This document shows, piece after piece, positions 46,736 to 53,987 of a DNA stretch of 64,000 bases; position 1 is the first letter of the stretch; every line of letters begins with the position of its first letter. Source of the DNA: Microbulbifer agarilyticus. Its GTDB lineage: Bacteria; Pseudomonadota; Gammaproteobacteria; Pseudomonadales; Cellvibrionaceae. The stretch spans positions 992,001-1,056,000 of the forward strand of contig NZ_JAIUZM010000001.1 of assembly GCF_020171345.1 (NCBI RefSeq), read 5' to 3'. The position numbers and the translations under genes were made by a program. The notes below the pieces were generated by a model that had not been told where the DNA came from, searched no databases, and saw only the letters and a program-made list of their open reading frames with translations.

Positions 46736-47818
46736 GTGAATTTGAATAGAAAAGTAACCCTCGCACTCGGAGCAGTTGCCATCGTCGCCGTGGTTTTATT
46801 CAGCCAGCGTGCACACATTGCCCCCGTGCTACTGGAGCGTGCGCTGCCGCGCATAATGGCCGCCGATGCCCTGGCCGAACTTGGCGACGGCCTGCATGTA
46901 GCCGTGTGCGGCGCCGGCAGCCCCATGGCCGACCCGCAGCGCTCCGGCCCCTGCCTGCTGGTGATGGCGGGCGACAATTTACTGATGGTGGACGCGGGCA
47001 GCGGCGGTGCCAAAACCATCGGCATGATGCGCCTGCCCATTGGCGAAATCGATGCGGTACTGCTGACCCACTTCCATTCCGACCATATCGACGGCCTCGG
47101 TGAAGTGGCCACCCTGCGCTGGGCCAGCAGCGCCAACACCAGCCCCCTGCCGGTGATTGCCCCGGAAGGCGTCGAGCCGGTGGTACAGGGTTTTAACCTG
47201 GCGTATTCACACGACGTGCAGTACCGCCACGACCACCACGGCGATACCGTGGCACCGCTGTCCGGCAAGGGCATGGTGGCGCAACCGTTTGCGGTACCGG
47301 CAGATGGCGTGGGTGAAATTGTGTGGGACCGCGACGGCCTGCGCGTCACCGCCTTCCGCGTCGAGCACGCGCCGGTGGAACCGGCCGTGGGCTACCGCTT
47401 CGACTACGCCGGCCGCAGCGTGGTTATCAGTGGCGATACGGTACAGTCCCCCAACCTCGAGCACTTCGCCAAGGGCGCAGACCTGCTGTTACACGAGGCG
47501 CTGTCGCGCAAACTGGTAGGCATCATCGAAAAGGTGGGCAAGCAAACCGGTAACGCCATCGCCGCCAAGGTGATGTATGACATTCAGGACTATCATAGCG
47601 ACCCGCGCGAGGCCGCCGAGAGCGCCCGGCGCGCCGGCGTTGGCCATCTGGCCCTGTACCACCTGGTGCCGCCACTGCGGGTGCCGGCCATGGAAGCGAT
47701 ATTTTTGGACGGTCTCGACGAGATCTATTCCGGCCCGGTGACCGTCACCCGCGACGGCACCCTGTTCTCCCTGCCCACCGGCAGTGACGAAATCCGCCTG
47801 GTCTCCGAAGGCCTTTGA
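46736..47818 (+). CDS. MBL-fold metallo-hydrolase, membrane-anchored
   Basis: This is a 360-aa protein. The GTG at 46736 is chosen because GGAG lies seven bases before it and the N-terminal helix (KVTLALGAVAIVAVVLFSQ) begins there. The metallo-beta-lactamase motif HFHSDHIDGLGE is intact, with DTVQSPN and LALYHLVPP further down. The fold resembles RNase Z-like/ArsA-type secreted hydrolases. It is likely periplasmic and tethered by the N-terminal helix. The next gene encodes another N-terminally anchored protein and may be in the same operon. Confidence 0.85.
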   Translation: MNLNRKVTLALGAVAIVAVVLFSQRAHIAPVLLERALPRIMAADALAELGDGLHVAVCGAGSPMADPQRSGPCLLVMAGDNLLMVDAGSGGAKTIGMMRLPIGEIDAVLLTHFHSDHIDGLGEVATLRWASSANTSPLPVIAPEGVEPVVQGFNLAYSHDVQYRHDHHGDTVAPLSGKGMVAQPFAVPADGVGEIVWDRDGLRVTAFRVEHAPVEPAVGYRFDYAGRSVVISGDTVQSPNLEHFAKGADLLLHEALSRKLVGIIEKVGKQTGNAIAAKVMYDIQDYHSDPREAAESARRAGVGHLALYHLVPPLRVPAMEAIFLDGLDEIYSGPVTVTRDGTLFSLPTGSDEIRLVSEGL

Positions 47819-47872
47819 ACCCCGCGGGCCGATGCTCGCTGCAAACAATAAACCGCCGTACAGGAAACCCGC

Positions 47873-48559
47873 ATGAAAAAATGGCTCACCCGCACCGCAC
47901 TGGCCCTGGTGGTGTTTTTCGCCTGGGCTTTTTGGCTGGCTTTTTTCTCTGCCCGCCCACCACTGACCATCGACCCCGCCACCCTCGCCGACGATGGCAG
48001 TACCCTCAATTACTGCGCGCTGCCGGATCTGGATAGCAGCGGCAAGATGGCCGCCGACATTCCCAAGGGCAACACCCCCGGCTGCGCCTACGAACACTTC
48101 CCGCTGCCGATCCTGACCGAGTGCACCGAGCCGCTGTCTGAAGGCGCAGACGACCTGCGCGGCTTGTGGATCGGCGTGGAAGGCGGCCACAAGGGCCATG
48201 TGGAGCGCGTCGAGCAGTGCGGCGAGCGGGTGGTAATCACTTCTGCCGGCATCATTCACGACCTGGGCCCCAACAGCACCGGCGGCCTCACCTCCAACGA
48301 TACCGAGGGCTCGGTGCTGTTCACCGCTGGCGAGCGTGAATTCTGCGCCCGCAGCTCCGCCGGCACCACCTGGAACAACGGCGTACTGGAGTTCCGCGTG
48401 TTTGGCTGGGGCCCGATCGTGGTCAAACGCTACATGGACGGCGAACAGCTGGTGTGGGAATACGCCGACGGCAGCACCACCCGCATGGACCGCCTGTGCA
48501 CCCTACCGGATGAACACAAACAACCCAAACCACGGGGCAAACGGATCGAACTCTTCTGA
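47873..48559 (+). CDS. Hypothetical membrane-anchored protein
   Basis: This is a 228-aa protein that I do not recognise, with an N-terminal helix KKWLTRTALALVVFFAWAFWLAFF and a periplasmic body. The body has five cysteines in the first half (YCALPD, GCAYEH, LTECTEP) and a beta-rich core (GLWIGVEGGHKGHVERVEQC, VLFTAGEREFCARSSAG). A Lys/Arg-rich tail follows. It starts 54 bases after the MBL-fold gene. Homologs probably exist in close relatives, but no function is evident. Confidence 0.7.
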   Translation: MKKWLTRTALALVVFFAWAFWLAFFSARPPLTIDPATLADDGSTLNYCALPDLDSSGKMAADIPKGNTPGCAYEHFPLPILTECTEPLSEGADDLRGLWIGVEGGHKGHVERVEQCGERVVITSAGIIHDLGPNSTGGLTSNDTEGSVLFTAGEREFCARSSAGTTWNNGVLEFRVFGWGPIVVKRYMDGEQLVWEYADGSTTRMDRLCTLPDEHKQPKPRGKRIELF

Positions 48560-48643
48560 CGTCCTACTCTAACGTTCTGTAGGACCTCTGGTACACTCGC
48601 TGCACCCGAGGTTCCTACTTGCCGATTCCACGGCCCCGAGAGC

Positions 48644-49777
48644 ATGTCCACCAAGCCCATCTCCGCGAAGCCCGCAACCATCTCCCCCAGCCAGTTCCAG
48701 CGCACCCTGCTCAAGTGGTTCGACCAGCACGGCCGTCACGACCTGCCGTGGCAGCAGGACATCAACCCCTACCGGGTGTGGGTATCGGAGATCATGCTGC
48801 AGCAGACTCAGGTAGCGGCGGTTATTCCCTACTACCAGCGGTTTATGGAGTCCTTCCCCACCGTGGAAGCCCTCGCCGCCGCCAGCCAGGACCAGGTGCT
48901 GGCCCACTGGAGCGGCCTCGGCTACTACGCCCGCGCGCGCAACCTGCACAAGTGCGCGCAGACCGTGGTCAACGAACACAATGGCGAATTCCCCCGCAGC
49001 GTGGGGGCCCTCGCCGAACTGCCCGGCATCGGCCGCTCCACCGCCGGTGCCATCGCCAGTATCAGCATGGGGCTGGAAGCGGCGATTCTCGACGGCAACG
49101 TCAAACGGGTACTGGCGCGTATGCACGCGGTAGAAGGCTGGCCCGGGCAGACCGCCGTGGCCAAGGGCCTGTGGGAGATCGCCGAGCAGTACACCCCGGC
49201 CAAGCGCACCGGCGACTACACCCAGGCGATGATGGACCTGGGCGCCACCCTGTGCACCCGTTCCAAGCCCGCCTGCGAGCGCTGCCCGTTTGCCAAGCAC
49301 TGCGTGGCCCACGCCCAGGGCAACCCCACCGATTACCCGGGCAAGAAGCCCAAGAAGGAAAAGCCGGTACGCCAGACTACCCTGTTGCTGATCGAGCACG
49401 ATGGCGAGCTATACCTGGAACAGCGCCCGGCCAGCGGCATCTGGGGTGGCCTGTGGATACCGCCACAGCTGGAAGAGGACGACGGCGGTGAAGCCAGCGC
49501 GCAGGAATGGCTGGCGGCACAGGACCTGGACGCCAGCGAGCTGCAGGCCCTGCCACCCATGCGCCACACCTTCAGCCACTTCCACCTGGATATCCACCCG
49601 GTGTGGATAAGTCTGCCGCGCAAGCCCGATCAGGTAGCGGAAGGAGCCAGCGGCTGGTATAAACTGCGCCAGCTCGACCGGCCCCGATCCGGACAGGATC
49701 TCGGCCTGCCGGCGCCCATCGCCAAGCTGGTCAAACAATTAACGGCCATGCGCGCCCCACTATTGGCACCCTGTTAG
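48644..49777 (+). CDS. mutY: Adenine DNA glycosylase
   Basis: MutY removes adenine mispaired with 8-oxoguanine. The 377-aa product has the helix-hairpin-helix [12 protein letters not shown] with the catalytic-domain segment around [11 protein letters not shown]. It has the [4Fe-4S] cluster ligands C-x6-C-x2-C-x5-C in [17 protein letters not shown] near residues 205-225. The C-terminal NUDIX-like domain ([16 protein letters not shown]) recognises 8-oxoG. It is followed nine bases later by yggX, the usual partner. Confidence 0.97.
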   Translation: MSTKPISAKPATISPSQFQRTLLKWFDQHGRHDLPWQQDINPYRVWVSEIMLQQTQVAAVIPYYQRFMESFPTVEALAAASQDQVLAHWSGLGYYARARNLHKCAQTVVNEHNGEFPRSVGALAELPGIGRSTAGAIASISMGLEAAILDGNVKRVLARMHAVEGWPGQTAVAKGLWEIAEQYTPAKRTGDYTQAMMDLGATLCTRSKPACERCPFAKHCVAHAQGNPTDYPGKKPKKEKPVRQTTLLLIEHDGELYLEQRPASGIWGGLWIPPQLEEDDGGEASAQEWLAAQDLDASELQALPPMRHTFSHFHLDIHPVWISLPRKPDQVAEGASGWYKLRQLDRPRSGQDLGLPAPIAKLVKQLTAMRAPLLAPC

Positions 49778-49785
49778 GAGAAACC

Positions 49786-50067
49786 ATGTCTCGCACCGTC
49801 TTCTGCCGCAAATACCAGGAAGAACTCGAAGGCCTCCCCAACCCGCCCTTCCCGGGCCCCAAGGGGCAGGACATCTACGACAACGTCTCCAAGAAAGCCT
49901 GGGGCGAGTGGATGGCCCACCAGACCATGCTGATCAACGAAAAGCGCCTCAACATGATGGAACCCTCCTCCCGCGCCTACCTGGCCGAACAGATGGGCAA
50001 ATTCTTCGCCGGTGAAGACTACGACGACGCCGAAGGCTTCGTTCCCGAGCAAGACGGCGACAAGTAA
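49786..50067 (+). CDS. yggX: Fe(2+)-trafficking / oxidative damage protection protein YggX
   Basis: This is a 93-aa protein of the YggX family that protects iron-sulfur enzymes from oxidative damage. The N-terminal [15 protein letters not shown] carries the conserved Cys, and [18 protein letters not shown] is the family core. GGAG is directly before it, and it follows mutY by eight bases. Confidence 0.96.
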   Translation: MSRTVFCRKYQEELEGLPNPPFPGPKGQDIYDNVSKKAWGEWMAHQTMLINEKRLNMMEPSSRAYLAEQMGKFFAGEDYDDAEGFVPEQDGDK

Positions 50068-50110
50068 GCAACCACTTACAAACCGAAAAAACTATTTATC
50101 AATCAAGGGG

Positions 50111-50139
50111 TTGACTCCCCCCGGAAGAGCAGGTTTAAT
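50111..50139 (+). promoter_or_regulatory. Promoter of tRNA-Phe
   Basis: TTGACT (50111-50116) and TTTAAT (50134-50139) are 17 bases apart and lie about 40 bases before the tRNA. Confidence 0.75.
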
Positions 50140-50177
50140 ACGCGCCTCGCTGCCGGGGACAACCCCGAAACAGCATT

Positions 50178-50253
50178 GCCCAGATAGCTCAGTCGGTAGA
50201 GCAGGGGATTGAAAATCCCCGTGTCGGTGGTTCGATTCCGCCTCTGGGCACCA
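50178..50253 (+). tRNA. tRNA-Phe(GAA)
   Basis: A 76-base cloverleaf: acceptor GCCCAGA / TCTGGGC, D arm GCTCAGTCGGTAGAGC, anticodon loop TTGAAAA with GAA at 50211-50213, T arm GGTGG-TTCGATT-CCGCC, and an encoded CCA. All arms pair well. Confidence 0.97.
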
Positions 50254-50256
50254 TAC

Positions 50257-50293
50257 AAAAAAGGCCGCTCCCGAAAGGGTGCGGCCTTTTTTG
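50257..50293 (+). terminator. Terminator after tRNA-Phe
   Basis: GGCCGCTCCC-GAAA-GGGTGCGGCC is a long stem with one mismatch, with an A run before and six T after. Confidence 0.92.
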
Positions 50294-50316
50294 TATGGTT
50301 TCGAGGGGCGGCTGAG

Positions 50317-50409
50317 AACCACCGCGGTTCGACTAATTGCGAAAGCAATTAGCAACGAGCGCGCCAGCGCGAAGCCCGCAGGGTCGTAATAGCCCAAAGG
50401 CTATTACGA
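50317..50409. repeat. Cluster of three perfect hairpins
   Basis: Three stems in a row: GAACC-ACCGC-GGTTC (about 50317-50331), CTAATTGC-GAAA-GCAATTAG (50333-50352) and TCGTAATAGCC-CAAA-GGCTATTACGA (50384-50409). Between the last two lies GAGCGCGCCAGCGCGAAGCC. There is no T tract. It looks like a palindromic intergenic repeat or a structured RNA. Confidence 0.65.
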
Positions 50410-50510
50410 TTCTTCCGCCCAAACACCAATCCTGCTTGCCCAGCCAAACCCAAATAAAAGCTTCTTAGATTCCATCCGACTTACCGGCATAAGATTCACT
50501 CTTCCCGCCC

Positions 50511-50554
50511 CTTCATCCCAAACGAAGTGCACTACCAAGCTGCGCTACTTATAG
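50511..50554 (-). pseudogene. Degenerate tRNA-Pro(TGG) 5' portion
   Basis: Read on the minus strand: GTAGCGCAGCTTGGTAGTGC is a perfect proline-type D arm. It is followed by an anticodon stem-loop CTTCG-TTTGGGA-TGAAG with anticodon TGG. The T arm and the 3' acceptor that should follow are unrecognisable, and the 5' acceptor has no partner. I read it as a broken tRNA. Confidence 0.6.
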
Positions 50555-50622
50555 AGGTTTGTAGAGGTTTGGCCATTTGGATCTCAGATCGCGGGCACTC
50601 GATATCCAGACAACCGATAATT

Positions 50623-50692
50623 ATTGCTTTGCAGGACTCGAACCCGCAAACAAACCCTTAGAAGGCACTTACTCTACCCTCACCGAAAGCGA
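50623..50692 (-). pseudogene. Degenerate tRNA, Arg(TCT)-like
   Basis: On the minus strand TCGCTTT and AAAGCAA pair in six of seven positions as an acceptor. The T arm GCGGG-TTCGAGT-CCTGC is good, and the anticodon region contains CCTTCTAAGG as in Arg(TCT). The D arm (GTGAGGGTAGAGTAA) and anticodon stem pair poorly, and no CCA is encoded. The anticodon could also be read as CTA if the loop is shifted by one base. Confidence 0.5.
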
Positions 50693-50749
50693 CGGTCTTG
50701 AAAACCGTCGCGCGTAACAGCTCCTTGGGCTCGAATCCCAGCTTACAAT
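50691..50749 (+). pseudogene. Degenerate tRNA, Ser(TGA)-like 3' portion
   Basis: The anticodon arm ACGGT-CTTGAAA-ACCGT with anticodon TGA is perfect. A 16-base variable region and a T arm TTGGG-CTCGAAT-CCCAG follow, in which the invariant T54 is C. There is no matching 5' acceptor or D arm upstream, where the Arg-like piece lies on the other strand. Confidence 0.5.
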
Positions 50750-50750
50750 T

Positions 50751-50818
50751 TGTTCGGGGCAGAGGGATTCGAACCCCCGACATCCTGCTCCCAAAGCAGG
50801 CGCGCAGCCAGTGCCCCC
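50751..50818 (-). pseudogene. D-arm-deficient tRNA-Pro(TGG)-like gene
   Basis: On the minus strand the acceptor GGGGGCA / TGCCCCG pairs in six of seven positions. The anticodon arm CCTGC-TTTGGGA-GCAGG (anticodon TGG) is perfect and the T arm GGGGG-TTCGAAT-CCCTC is good. Between acceptor and anticodon only about eleven bases remain, so the D arm is missing or shrunken, and the end is ACA instead of CCA. It is either a pseudogene or an unusual armless tRNA. Confidence 0.55.
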
Positions 50819-50859
50819 ATAGCGGCCCACCTATACTAAAAAAATACTCAGGAAACTCT

Positions 50860-51297
50860 GTGCCCACGATGAACGACCCACACAACCTACAACGCTTCCT
50901 CGACACCCAAGCATCCTGCTACCCCGAAGCCCTCGCCGAAATCCACGCCGGCAACAAACACACCCACTGGATGTGGTTCATCTTCCCGCAAATCGATGGT
51001 CTCGGCCGTAGCTCCACCGCGCGCCACTACGCCATCAAAAGCCGCGATGAAGCAGAGGCCTATTTGGCCCACCCAATTCTCGGTACCCGCCTGCGCGAAT
51101 GTTGTGCTGCATTGCTGGCAGTAAAAGGCCGCAGCGCCCACCAGATTTTCGGCAGCCCGGACGATATGAAACTGAAATCCAGCATGACGCTGTTTACGGT
51201 GGTGGCGGGACAGAGGAGTGAATTTATGCAGGTGCTTCAGCGTTACTACTGTGGGGAGCTGGATACGGTAACGCTAGAGTTGCTGTGCGGTGATTAG
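50860..51297 (+). CDS. DUF1810 family protein
   Basis: This is a cytosolic protein of 145 aa. AGGA six bases before the GTG at 50860 supports that start; the ATG at 50869 is the alternative. The family core RFLDTQASCYPEALAEIHAGNKHTHWMWFIFPQ and GLGRSSTARHYAIKS, then HQIFGSPDDMKLKSSMTLF, are typical of DUF1810. Homologs are common and of unknown function; I know no mobile-element link. It is preceded by the tRNA-fossil stretch. Confidence 0.88.
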   Translation: MPTMNDPHNLQRFLDTQASCYPEALAEIHAGNKHTHWMWFIFPQIDGLGRSSTARHYAIKSRDEAEAYLAHPILGTRLRECCAALLAVKGRSAHQIFGSPDDMKLKSSMTLFTVVAGQRSEFMQVLQRYYCGELDTVTLELLCGD

Positions 51298-51477
51298 CAC
51301 CAAAAGGCCTGCGTCGCTTTTTAATGGCTTAATAAAAAACCGCACCTCGGCTATTCCGAAAAGCATGCTTTACATCTACTGAATGAATTCAGCTTCGAGT
51401 GGCAAAATCTACCGCATGTTTCTCATGCCGAGCTTGTCACATTCCAGAACCGGCGACTTTCGATCACGAAACGCCAC

Positions 51478-52644
51478 TCAAACGCCCGCGGTCCAGTTCT
51501 GGTTACCTTTGCCAAGTGTATTTTGGCAAATAGCCTTGAGGCTCCGGGCATGACCGCTGATATCGTTACAAGCACTCTTCCCCAGAATATAGCAACCTAC
51601 CCCAGCTGCGATCATACCCCCAGGGCCAGTCGCCTGTACGGCCAGGCTGAGACCTTTCGCAAGGGTATCGAATCCTGCTGCTCCAACAAAACCGCCAACG
51701 CCGATTTTGGTTATAAGCGGCAAAAACCTCTCTGAGTGCGCACCATTGGTTTCTCTATCCCATAAATCATTCGTATTTCGGTTGATACCGGCAAGATCAA
51801 TTCCAACTTGAGAACACAGCGCTTCTAACTCATTGCTGGCGGTATCCGCACCCCGAGGATTGGAAAAATAGACAACCTGCCGAGCCCGTACTTTTCCGTC
51901 ATTCTCTGCATTGTGTAGCTTTGGGGCTGATTTTAGTATCTTCATGGCACGGACAAAGGTACCAGCCCCTTCACCATGCGCTAACCAGTGCACACGAGCC
52001 TTTTGCCCCATAGCCTGTTGCATCAGGGAAGCTAGCTGATTACTTTGTCGGTCACTTCGGTAACCGCCGTTTTGCCAATAAAGAGAATAGTGTTTATTCG
52101 CTCTATCGATATCGTGGCCTCGCAGTTCACCTGAGTAGGCGTTGCGAATGTGGTCTACTAATTTGCCCCCGGCCTGCTCTTTACTATCAAATTTCCCGGC
52201 GACGGCAGCGTAATGAGCCTCTTTCCAGCGATGCTTTAGTTGCATCGCAGTTTTCGGAGAATCCTGCGTTTCCCACCCATCCAATCCGTGATCACCGGAA
52301 AATTTTACTTGATAGAGTCCACTCGACTGCTGACCACTTGGCAACTGGTGTTTTTCATCGACTTCTAATTGAAGAAGGGTAACGTCACCATGCTCATCAA
52401 TTAGGTAATGAACGGCAAAGCCCGGCTGAATAAGCTTTGCTGGTTTTCCTGTACGCCCACCAGCGCATGAGTTAAGGCTATAAACTGCACGCAAAATTGA
52501 AGCCAAATAGTAGTTACGCTCATGGGATTTTTTAATTACATCCCAGTCAGCAAAGTGATCTGAGTACACATAAATATTTCGGCTACTATTAGGATTGGCG
52601 AACTGAGGAATTAGAATCTTCCGTGATCCAACGGATGGGCTCAT
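51478..52644 (-). CDS. Hypothetical protein, effector-like, with a degenerate hydrolase elbow
   Basis: This is a 388-aa protein that I cannot place. The strand-turn-helix VHWLAHGEGAGTFVRAM (residues 218-234) looks like an alpha/beta-hydrolase nucleophile elbow, but the serine of GxSxG is replaced (HGEGAG, 223-228). NIYVYSDH near the N-terminus and HYSLYW near 185 could be other core strands. Residues 308-355 form a glycine-rich hydrophobic stretch (KIGVGGFVGAAGF...GPGGMIAAGVGCYILG) that could insert in a membrane. There is no signal peptide. AAGGA precedes the ATG. GC content is well below that of the neighbours. This combination is typical of type VI secretion lipase-like or pore effectors, but no VgrG or PAAR gene is near. 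Confidence 0.65.
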   Translation of the reverse strand: MSPSVGSRKILIPQFANPNSSRNIYVYSDHFADWDVIKKSHERNYYLASILRAVYSLNSCAGGRTGKPAKLIQPGFAVHYLIDEHGDVTLLQLEVDEKHQLPSGQQSSGLYQVKFSGDHGLDGWETQDSPKTAMQLKHRWKEAHYAAVAGKFDSKEQAGGKLVDHIRNAYSGELRGHDIDRANKHYSLYWQNGGYRSDRQSNQLASLMQQAMGQKARVHWLAHGEGAGTFVRAMKILKSAPKLHNAENDGKVRARQVVYFSNPRGADTASNELEALCSQVGIDLAGINRNTNDLWDRETNGAHSERFLPLITKIGVGGFVGAAGFDTLAKGLSLAVQATGPGGMIAAGVGCYILGKSACNDISGHARSLKAICQNTLGKGNQNWTAGV

Positions 52645-52708
52645 AACGTATTCCTTGTTATGTATCTATTACCAAATAAATTTGTACTGCCTTAAATCAG
52701 AGCTCGAT

Positions 52709-53605
52709 TTATGGGGAAAATTGCGGTGGCGGGCTGCCGGATTCAATGATCACAATATTTGACTCGCCCTTGTGGTACTTCCCATTACGCCATTTTGGGT
52801 ATTTCCAATTAATAGGTTTACGACTTTCACTGGCACGAGAACCTGGCCACTTAAGCTGAGCTTCTGCCAGCTGATTTTTTGCAGTAGACCCGAGTTCCAG
52901 CTGTACAGAATTGAGAACCAAATCTCGTAATTTATTCATATTCGCTAGTGAATCTTTAGCAGGGCCATAGCCAAAGTATCGAAATGCAACCCCCAAGCTA
53001 TATCGATGCTCCAATGGCAGTAACAGTGTGCAGCTGTGAGAGGCCTGCTCAAAGGCCTCTGGTTCTTGCGTGCGATGGGCGAAATCTCGGTGGCGCTCGA
53101 AGTAAAATCCTGTGGCGCCAGACATTTGGCACAGGCGTGTGTTAAAGGGGCCTTTAGTTCTAGGTAAATCGGGGCTAGTCGGGCCGCCAGCGCCAAAATA
53201 GAGACTATGTGCAATCAACTGCTCAAAATGGGAAGGATTGAAACAACTCATCTCCTCCGGCATCGCGTCTTCACGAGTAATTCCAATGCCGAATGCGATA
53301 TAACCGTAGGGACGCGATCGCCAAGAAGGACCGTAGAACTCCCAGTGTCGGTTAGCCACTCCGCCCTTATAGCGGGCATTACCACTCCTCTGCCACTCCG
53401 GGGATTCTTCATCCGTATAGAAGTTATCCGGATCATGTAGATCAATTTTCTTCGGCGGCGGCTTCCGGCGGAAGCCTTCGGAGTCGCTATGCGGGGGGAG
53501 CAGCATCGTCAGCCGACTTCCGGAAATGTCGATTTCCACTTTTTCCCGCTGATTGAGTCCAGGGACATAGGGCTTTTTGCGCGAAGCAAATAGGCGTTTA
53601 AGCAT
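52709..53605 (-). CDS. Hypothetical protein, partner of the effector-like gene
   Basis: This is a 298-aa cytosolic protein without a known motif. It has a basic start (MLKRLFASRKKPY), a beta-rich opening (EIDISGSRLTMLLPPHSD), many aromatic residues and a proline-rich end (WKYPKWRNGKYHKG). It lies 64 bases upstream of the effector-like gene on the same strand, so the two are probably one transcript. It could be an immunity, adaptor or chaperone protein; that is inference. GC content is low, as in its partner. Confidence 0.6.
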   Translation of the reverse strand: MLKRLFASRKKPYVPGLNQREKVEIDISGSRLTMLLPPHSDSEGFRRKPPPKKIDLHDPDNFYTDEESPEWQRSGNARYKGGVANRHWEFYGPSWRSRPYGYIAFGIGITREDAMPEEMSCFNPSHFEQLIAHSLYFGAGGPTSPDLPRTKGPFNTRLCQMSGATGFYFERHRDFAHRTQEPEAFEQASHSCTLLLPLEHRYSLGVAFRYFGYGPAKDSLANMNKLRDLVLNSVQLELGSTAKNQLAEAQLKWPGSRASESRKPINWKYPKWRNGKYHKGESNIVIIESGSPPPQFSP

Positions 53606-53836
53606 GAGATGAAAATTTCTGGTGCAGAGTTTTTAATATTTGTAACTGTACGCTATTCAGTAGCGCGTTCAAAGAAACACAAATTACTTTTGATTACAGT
53701 ATTTTAAATGGAACGGCTGTTCTATTTATTTTTTGGGGAAGACGGCACGAAAAGGAAATTACAAAGAAAAGCTTACAGCTACGCGAAGCAAACCGCAGAA
53801 AACCATATCGATTACTGCACTCATGTTAATGCGTTT

Positions 53837-53960
53837 TTACCGCTCATCACCGCCGGGGTATCGAGCACGCTTCCATGCTCGATACCTGCGGTAAGCGGCA
53901 CCGCTAGGCGCGGTCACCATGATAGTACTTCGGTACTGTCACGATCACCGCTTTGTTGGT
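53837..53960. repeat. Nested stem-loops beside the subtilisin gene
   Basis: A perfect 11-bp stem GGTATCGAGCA / TGCTCGATACC (53857-53886) is enclosed by TTACCGC / GCGGTAA (53837-53843 and 53888-53894). A second stem, AGTAC-TTCG-GTACT, follows near 53923-53936, flanked by imperfect CGGTCACC / GATCACCG arms. The 382-base stretch 53606-53987 has no convincing gene; a short open frame at 53708-53977 runs straight through these hairpins. Confidence 0.65.
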
Positions 53961-53987
53961 TACGGTACCGCAATTAGGTACAACCGA

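Noticed and set aside
53708..53977. An 89-codon plus-strand frame before the protease 3' end
   Set aside because: It reads straight through the nested hairpins, has no ribosome-binding site and resembles no protein.
50178..53987. An integrative island inserted at tRNA-Phe
   Set aside because: No integrase gene and no repeat of the tRNA 3' end was found downstream, so the low-GC stretch cannot be called a tRNA-targeted island.
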